Shown here: one piece after another, positions 57,114 to 64,000 of the stretch
Position numbering within the stretch: position 1 is the first letter of the stretch
How the letters are laid out: each line of letters begins with the position of its first letter
NCBI GenBank assembly: GCA_949825025.1
Contig: OX463780.1
Location: forward strand, 18,263,480 to 18,327,479
DNA from: Siphlonurus alternatus
Lineage: Eukaryota > Arthropoda > Insecta > Ephemeroptera > Siphlonuridae
Direction: 5' to 3'
Length of the DNA stretch: 64,000 bases
Notes under the pieces: generated by a model
Databases searched by the model: none
What the model saw: the letters and a program-made list of their open reading frames with translations, nothing else
Told to the model about the DNA's origin: nothing
Made by a program: the position numbers and the translations under genes

Positions 57114-58421
57114 AAGTCAATTATTTCCCCATGGTAAACATTAAATTTTTATATACCTAAAGACAAAAGACGCTGCAAGACAATGATATTCTTCTAATTT
57201 ATATTCTTTATGTACATCTAAAAAACTTGATCCTAACATTTCAATTTTTCTTTTCTAAAAAATTATTTTATTTATTTATGAAGGTACACTACTAAGTGAG
57301 ATAGGATGACATTTAGACACTACCTCGACGATATATTAAATGTGCCCTCTAGCTTAGCAGTCCTTGTCTCATGAACTGCAATGTACTGACAATAATTTAA
57401 TTGTATCAATTTAAATTATATTAAACAAGGTGTTTTTATTTATAGAGAAGATTAATTACATCCATTTTATTTCCTGTCAAAATTGTTACTATAGTGACTG
57501 GAATGTTTCGTTGAAAAAAATCTTAATTATTATAAACGGTAATAATTGAATTAAGTAATATGTTTAATTTCAAGTGGCAAAATTTAAAGTTTTTAAGTCA
57601 CATACAGTTTACAAGTACTGCAATCTTTTCATATAAATACTGACACGTACTTGTTAGACAGAAAAGCCATATCACTCAATCAATATTTGACTTAAGGCTA
57701 ATATTCCATGCAAAAACAATTGAAAATCCCCAAAACAGGGGGAAAGGGAGGGGGTGGTTTGCAAATTAATTGCTTTTTTACTCCACTAAACACTTCTTGT
57801 TGCTGTAAAAATCAATTAAACATTCACACACTGTCTTTATAGAAATTTCTATTTCGTTACAGCAAACTCAAAAGACACATGCACAACCCTTATCATATAT
57901 TAAAAGCTTGTTTAGAGTATTCTGCTAAATTAGCATGTAACAAAGTAACCAATTACACATATATTATGAACTAAAATTTTTTTTCCCCGTGTTATTACTT
58001 GGGTATTTTTATGTTAATGTACTGTACTGTATATTTATTTAATTAAAGATAAGACAGACAAGATTTACAAAAACTTGTTATTGAAATCATCAGAATTATT
58101 TTGCTATATTTAGAGGCGTCATATATAAAAAGGCCTTCTGAAAATAGCAATTGTCTTCTTTTTGATAATTAATATTATAATAATTTTTAATAATTTGAGA
58201 TGTGTTTTTATGGGGTCTGTCTATATTTTTCTTTGAATTAAATTAAATTGCTTTTTTTCCTCCATATTGAATAACAAAATTATCTCTGTGAGGATAATTG
58301 GGTAGGATGTATAATATGATGCACCATCAGTTGTGTAATCTGCTTAAAACCTTATGACCGTACCATCTTACACCAATATTTTTTTATGATGACAGAGATA
58401 TTAAGGCTCCAGATCAATGTC

Positions 58422-58427
58422 TTTATT
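58422..58427 (-). promoter_or_regulatory. candidate poly(A) signal of the POGZ-like gene
   Basis: Minus-strand AATAAA begins about 15 bases after the TAG stop, implying a very short 3' UTR if used. Confidence 0.4.
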
Positions 58428-58441
58428 AGGAGGGATGGGGG

Positions 58442-61400
58442 CTACTCAGCGTCAGGCTTGGGCTCTTCCTCCTTGATTTCAATATCTTCCTCAGGCACGG
58501 GGTCTGGGGCGGGGGGTGGGGTGACGACCTTGGGGGCTGGGACGTCAGGGGTAGGCTCTGGCTCGGTGACGTCCATGGGCTCCACTTTGTCCTCCTCCAC
58601 TCCGTCTTCCTTCTTGGGGATTTCTTCGTCAGATGAGGCCTTCCTCATTAGTCCCAACACATCCAGCATGCTGCTGTTGTTTGCTGTGGGCAGAATACAG
58701 ATTCTTAGAGGGAGATGGTGCATGGTAATGTCAAGCTTGCAGATCTAACACAATTAAAATTTACTGTTGCATCAATTAGAAGAAGGATTAATAATGAAAG
58801 TAATAAATAATAATAAAAAAGAAAAAAAATCAACTAAAATGGCAAATAAAAAGCCTCACATTTTAACTAGTAAAGCAAGTAAAAAAAAAAAAAAACAAAA
58901 ACAAAAAAAAAAAAAAAAAAATCTACAGTATTTTATATTGAAGTATTGCACATTAATAAGGAAAAATTAAATTAGTGACAAAGGCACCAATTTTACCAAC
59001 TTTGACTGTTAATTGTTCAATTAACCTTTAAATGTTTGTGCCTGAGAAAGTAGTAGTTGCATGATAAAAGGGAAGTTTGTCTAGCCACTTGCCTGAGGGT
59101 GCGCTGGTACTGGCTGAGGTGCTGGTAGTAGGCTTCTCATCCTCCTTGGGCTTGGTGTATGCTTTCATCCACTGGTCGTTGGGGTCTTGGGCCGGGCCCT
59201 CCCCGTCGTCCAGGGTCACCAGTGGCGGGAACGAGGCAGACTGGGCCTCCACTCCAGGGTTGGGGTAGGCAGAGCGCTTCTCACATTTGGCCAGGTGAGT
59301 GGCTGCAGGTAAAAGAAAGGACATTTATAAGGCTATTGAGAAGAAGATAAAAATTTGAGGAAAATACTTATATTTGAGTGTTCTGTCTAAAGTATCATTA
59401 TATGCGTTTTTTGGATAACCCACTAAATTTAAGTGAGATAGAAGCAATATTACAGAATGGTGCTGAATTGAATTTATTAATTAAAAAAAAAAAAAAAAAA
59501 ACGGCATTGACTTTGGGTCTTAGGAACCAAGCAGTCATTGACCATAAAAACAAAAACAGATGTGACCTCGTAAATAAACCATTAGAAGATAATTATTATA
59601 ATATATTACAACTTAAGTGAAAAATCCAACAGATATCTATCTCATATTACTTATTACTCATCTTATTATTATTATTATTATTATTTAAGTTTAAGGTTCA
59701 AGACAGTTAAACAAAAACACAAAAACCATATCATACAAGAAATACAGTAAACCCTTTTTTGAAAGTTTCTAGTTCCAAAACTGCAGATAGCCTAAGCATT
59801 CAGCCAAGGATATTAAATTGAGGCAATGCAGTTACCCCCACCATGGGGAATTATAGTTTATTTATTTTATTTAGGGACCCACCTATGTGACCCTGACATC
59901 TCACATTGACTTCAAACAGTGTTAAATATGATAAAAGTTGTGAGCAACATACCCAAGACGTTGCCCTTGCTGCTACGGAAGCCGCAGATGCAAAACATGG
60001 CCTTGGCCAGCTTTGTGTCGCGACCAGTCCGCACAGAGGCTCCTCGCTGGCCGGAGTGGAACTTCTTGGTGTGCTGCTCCATGGCAGCCAGGCAGCAGGT
60101 CACATAGCGGCACCGCAGGCATCCCATCACCGTGCTGAAATTATGTACATGTTTAGTTATGTTAATCATAATTAGAGCCCAGAGATGGAGCAAATTGATA
60201 ATGATTTGTTGGTAAGATATTTCATTGTTTACAAATCACAACAGAAGGAAATATAATATACATTTACTGTAATTGTTAAAGTACCGTTAACATAATTTTT
60301 CTAATCCATCTTTGTTATTATTATTATTATTTTTTTTTTTTTATTATTAAACCGTGTACAAATACAGTTTAACCAAGGCCCTAAATAAAGCCCTATCGGT
60401 TGGAACTGAGTTACATACAATTATTCAACACGTATAGTAAGCTTAAATAAAATTAATGATGAATCATCAAAACGTACGGAGCTCACTACACACACACAAC
60501 CTTCTCCTTCCGCTGCTAACTTAAAATATGAACTAACTGTAAGAAAACTCACGAGAGATGGTAGCGCTGCACCAGGGGCTGCTTGCACTCGATGCAGCTT
60601 GTGTTAGGAGGTGCTATTACTTGCACCGGCATCTGGTGGGGAATGGAGGTAAAGTTCCTGTTGGCAGAAGGGTTGACTGTGGGGGTGTTACGTGCAGCAT
60701 GCTGGGGGGCAGGGGGGCCCCCGCGGGGCATGGGGATGATGATGGTGGGGCTGGCTTCCGTTGACACCACCGGCACAACCTCTGCAATGAGAAGCAAGAC
60801 GAGGATATTAGTAAGAAGATCTCAGGGAGTCAATTTTTCTGCTGATGAACTTTTTTGGTATAATAGCATACATAGATTTACTGTATATTATAATTAGGAG
60901 TTTACTGTAGTATAATTTTGAAGTAACTTAAGGCCAAAAATTCAAAATTTTTTGGTAAAATTTAATCACAGTAGAGATTATTTAAACTTTCAATATATGT
61001 ATATTTTAAAGTTTACTTGTTTGAGGTTAACAGTCTAATTAAATAATTAATAATTATAATTAAGAAAATTTTAATTTAAGAAAATGGCTGGAGGTACCGA
61101 ATAAAAAGAATAAGACACAACTTGGATTAATAAATGGCATAGAGGTTTAGTTATAGAACAAAAAGGAAGACTCACTGTTGACGTTCTTCATAGATTTGTG
61201 GTCATACTCCTCGTGCTCCTGGACCTGCTTGGTCTGCTGGAACACCAGCACACAGCGCTCGCACTTGCGACGCTGGCTCTGACGTTTGTGGCCCTGTAAC
61301 ACAAGTCATTAACTCTCAGGCCAGTTGTCATAACGTCATCAAAATAACAACTTTTAATTACAGTAAAAAATCGTTATTACGCAACTTTTTGTTATAGGTA

Positions 61401-64000
61401 AAACTCAATTTTGAGTAAAGGAGATCAAGGTCCCATAAAAAATAATTAGCATTGGGGGATAAGAAAAACTCGATACAAGGTAATAGTACTTGATATAAGG
61501 TAAACTTTATTTCTTGGGTCCCTTGATTTTACGTAATAATAAGTTTTTACTGTATTTGTCATATAAGTTTAGATAAAAGTCTACTAATTTTCTTAAGCAT
61601 TTTGGCATTCAAGCCATTTAAATAAGAGAAGTCATAATATTTAAATGAACTTAACATGATGTATTTTCATTCTATATATATTTTTTATACATAAACTTTC
61701 CCTGCTCGTTAATAGTAATTTTAGTTTACCGTAAATAGCAGTGATATCTTAGCAAAATATATGCGAGGCACTAACCACGAGGTGCTGGTAGAATCCCATC
61801 AGGTTGATGTAGTTGCCGCGACTGCGTAATCCGCATGCATAGAAGATCTTGAGGCAGAGAGGACACTGCAGTGCAGTTCCTCCAGTGTGAGCCTGGTAAC
61901 AACATATAAGTGTTAACAAATATCTAACCAAGATCTGCATCAAGTTCAGATGGCATATTTTGAGTTAAAATTCTATGTACTCTTTACTCTTAGACATAAA
62001 CCAGTCTAAAGCTAAATACATATACTGTAATATGAATTAGAGAATATTTTAAAAGTGTGAGAGAAACTACATTTTATTCAATAGACAATAATGGTTGCAT
62101 TTTTTTATTTCATAATTAGAAAATATACCTAAAATTATGCTTTTCTGAAATTTTTTCAGATTTTTTGGAGTGCGGGAACTAATTTTAAAGAAATATTTAA
62201 AATATCTGAATTAGGGTGTTGGCTGTTGATGACTTAACTGTTGCTGTGATTAGCTATTGATGACGTCATGGTTGTTTCAATCAGGTTGTACCACCCTAAT
62301 TAAGATATTTTAAATATTTTTTTAAAATTAGTTCCCGCACTCCAAAAAATCTGAAGAAATTCAGAAAAGCATAATTTTATACATATAAAGGGGCATTCAC
62401 AAAGCCTTAAGGCCACAATTAAGGCTCAATAATTTAAGACTAGAAATTTTGGGTCTAAAAAACACGTCTAAAATCAAGCTTTAAATTATCGAGCCTTAAA
62501 TGTGGCCTTAAGACTTTGTGAATGCTCCTTATATATTTTCTAATTATGAAATAAAAAAATACAACCATTATTGTCTATTATTGTTGTTAGTATATCAGTA
62601 GAACACCCTCATCAGTCTCATCACATTCCAGCTATCAGCAATTGAAAATAAAATAATTGTAACTTCATATTGGAAGTTTTAACATATCAATAATTTTTCT
62701 TACAGATCAAAACAATAAACTGCACAATAGGTACCTCGTAGAAGTGGTCCACAACTTTCTGGTGGAAGGAAGATCGGAACTGGCACACGCCACACCGGTA
62801 TGGCATCTCAGAGGCAACGTGCTTGGCGTTCATGTGCTTCACAAGGGTGGTGCGCATGGGAAAGCGACCCTGGCAGATGCAGCACGCCATCAGAGCCGTA
62901 GTGTTCTGGTGGCTCTGCAAACAACATGTGTGGCTTAAGAATGGTGGAAAATATTCAATGCTAAAATGTAGAATTAAGATAGCAAGACTACAGAGGGTGT
63001 TTAAAAGTTCAGGGAAGGACAAAATGTGCAAACAAACTTCTTTATCTCTCTTTTTTAACAATGGACAGCAATAAGGACTAGAGTAATTCAATATGGCATT
63101 TTTTTCCCTCTTGCCTATTGGTACACGAAACAAGTTTAAAAGCATGTGTTAATTAAATTTATCTACAGTAACAAAGATTAAATTAGTACTCTAAAATTCT
63201 GAAGGTTAAACAGCATAGAGCAAGTGTCACAGAAAATACAAGAACATCAGAACAGAACTAACATTCATGAGCATTCTCTTTTATGTCAAGAAATAGTTAA
63301 AACTTCATTAAAGTCATTAAATGTACTGTACAGATTTTTTTTTTTTTTTTTTTTTTATACATGTTGAGATGTTTTTAAACTTTTTATAATGCAATATGTA
63401 TATGTACATTGATTTAAATACAAACTTGTGAAGAATCCACAGAATCTTGTGCAGAATCTTATACACAACACAACAGGGGAATAATAACTTTCTTTTAAAC
63501 CTTGATTTATAAGGAGTCTGGACTTAGTTGCTGCCAAAATTCTGCAGGGTGGTTACCTCGCTCTTGTGAGCAGCCAGCTGCAGGGTGGTCTGCATTCGTT
63601 TCAGACAGTACGGGCAGAAGAGGAAGCGCTTCGTGTTCTGTTCAGAGCTCTCGTAGATGACGTGCGAGATGACGTGCTTCATCAGCGCAATGTTGTTGGA
63701 GAATGAGTTGGGGCAAATCACACACTGAAAAAACGTCAAGTCGTCACAATTGGTACTAAACAAATAATCCACTTTTTTACTACAATAATACCTCAGAATA
63801 ACTCAATTAATTAATGGACACTTTTAGTTTAGCCAAATTTACCTTGACACTGAAGTTGGCGTCCATATCCTCGATGATGCTCTGAGAGTTGCCCGGCATG
63901 TCAGCATAGTAGAAAGCATCCAGGTAGGTCTGGTCTGGGGCGTTGAGCTTGATCCTTTTCACGGCAGTCTGCGGGATTGCAGGGGCCCCTGAGGTGGAGG
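58442..64000 (-). CDS. POGZ/row-like multi-C2H2 zinc-finger protein, C-terminal part
   Basis: Exons on the minus strand: 64000-63843 (partial, open at the window edge), 63724-63557, 62914-62735, 61892-61776, 61293-61176, 60781-60553, 60134-59953, 59302-59093, 58683-58442. They join in phase to 533 residues plus TAG. C2H2 fingers in order: CVICPNSF..H..H, CPYCLKRM (second His across a splice), CCICQGRF, CGVCQFRSS (His across a splice), a long-spaced CPLCLKIF, CERCVLVF, CIECKQPL/CLRCRYVTCC, and a terminal FCICGFRSS with HxxxC. The order, including CPYCLK, xxCQFRSS, CIEC and CRYxTCC, matches vertebrate POGZ; Drosophila row is the likely insect counterpart. These proteins bind HP1 and act in chromatin. 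No pogo-type DDE domain follows: the C-terminus is an acidic Pro-rich tail. The intron between 59093 and 58683 uses a GC donor. Confidence 0.85.
61360..61554. mobile_element. palindromic element family H, copy 2
   Basis: ACAGTAAAAAATCGTTATTA ... AATAAGTTTTTACTGTA. In an intron of the POGZ-like gene. Confidence 0.8.
62080..62580. mobile_element. palindromic element family A, copy 2, with a nested element
   Basis: Ends AATAGACAATAATGGTTGCA and AACCATTATTGTCTATT; lies in an intron of the POGZ-like gene. The right arm is interrupted at 62398-62530. Confidence 0.88.
62398..62530. mobile_element. nested 133-bp palindromic element
   Basis: Second copy of the element at 8770-8912 (AAGGGGCATTCACAAAGCCT), flanked by ATA on each side and inserted in a family A element. 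Confidence 0.85.

Larger units (their letters stand above)
56403..58441. other. AT-rich spacer between UBE3C and the POGZ-like gene
   Basis: Contains the palindrome at 56973-57113 and no recognisable gene. Confidence 0.5.

Noticed and set aside
1..64000. CRISPR arrays, bacterial operons or ribosome-binding sites
   Set aside because: The window is plainly eukaryotic, with spliced genes; the tandem repeats have no spacer structure.

Overview
This is a eukaryotic window, AT-rich, with GT-AG introns, TATA-box promoters on structural-protein genes and a very heavy load of palindromic DNA elements. Gene content (TAX1BP3, UBE3C, a POGZ/row-type zinc-finger protein and two secreted glycine-rich proteins with tiny first exons of the cuticle type) points to an arthropod, probably a crustacean or a non-dipteran hexapod; the species cannot be named from the sequence.

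Layout. 1-6.2 kb: a foldback element, AT-rich DNA, and a 5'-truncated LINE sitting inside a palindromic element. 6.24-22.24 kb (+): TAX1BP3 (PDZ protein), four coding exons giving 124 codons. Its 12.8-kb first intron holds a 130-bp satellite (about 8.3-11.9 kb), several foldback families and two CAAC/GTTG-rich tandem blocks in opposite orientation; its second intron holds a 40-bp minisatellite. 24.08-28.27 kb (-): a 619-residue secreted Gly/Ser/Tyr-rich protein. 28.3-35.2 kb: repeat-rich spacer with one unassigned terminal-exon candidate. 35.22-38.93 kb (-): a second secreted Gly-rich protein (181 aa, GWSA repeats) with the same three-exon plan. 40.5-42.2 kb: a long-arm foldback element. 42.82-54.26 kb (+): UBE3C, a HECT ubiquitin ligase, complete in 17 coding exons (1079 aa). 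Its introns carry two elements of Penelope-like type. 54.3-58.4 kb: spacer with a tRNA-derived SINE and small palindromes. 58.44-64.0 kb (-): the C-terminal 533 residues of a POGZ/row-like zinc-finger protein, running off the right edge.

The genes are unrelated housekeeping or structural loci and do not form a pathway. The two glycine-rich genes are a local pair of presumed extracellular-matrix proteins. The most striking non-genic content is (i) a pair of Penelope-type elements inside UBE3C, each with a 15-bp target duplication and hammerhead-ribozyme cores, one of them only about 350 bp long, and (ii) a dense set of palindromic element families sharing subterminal modules and nesting in one another.
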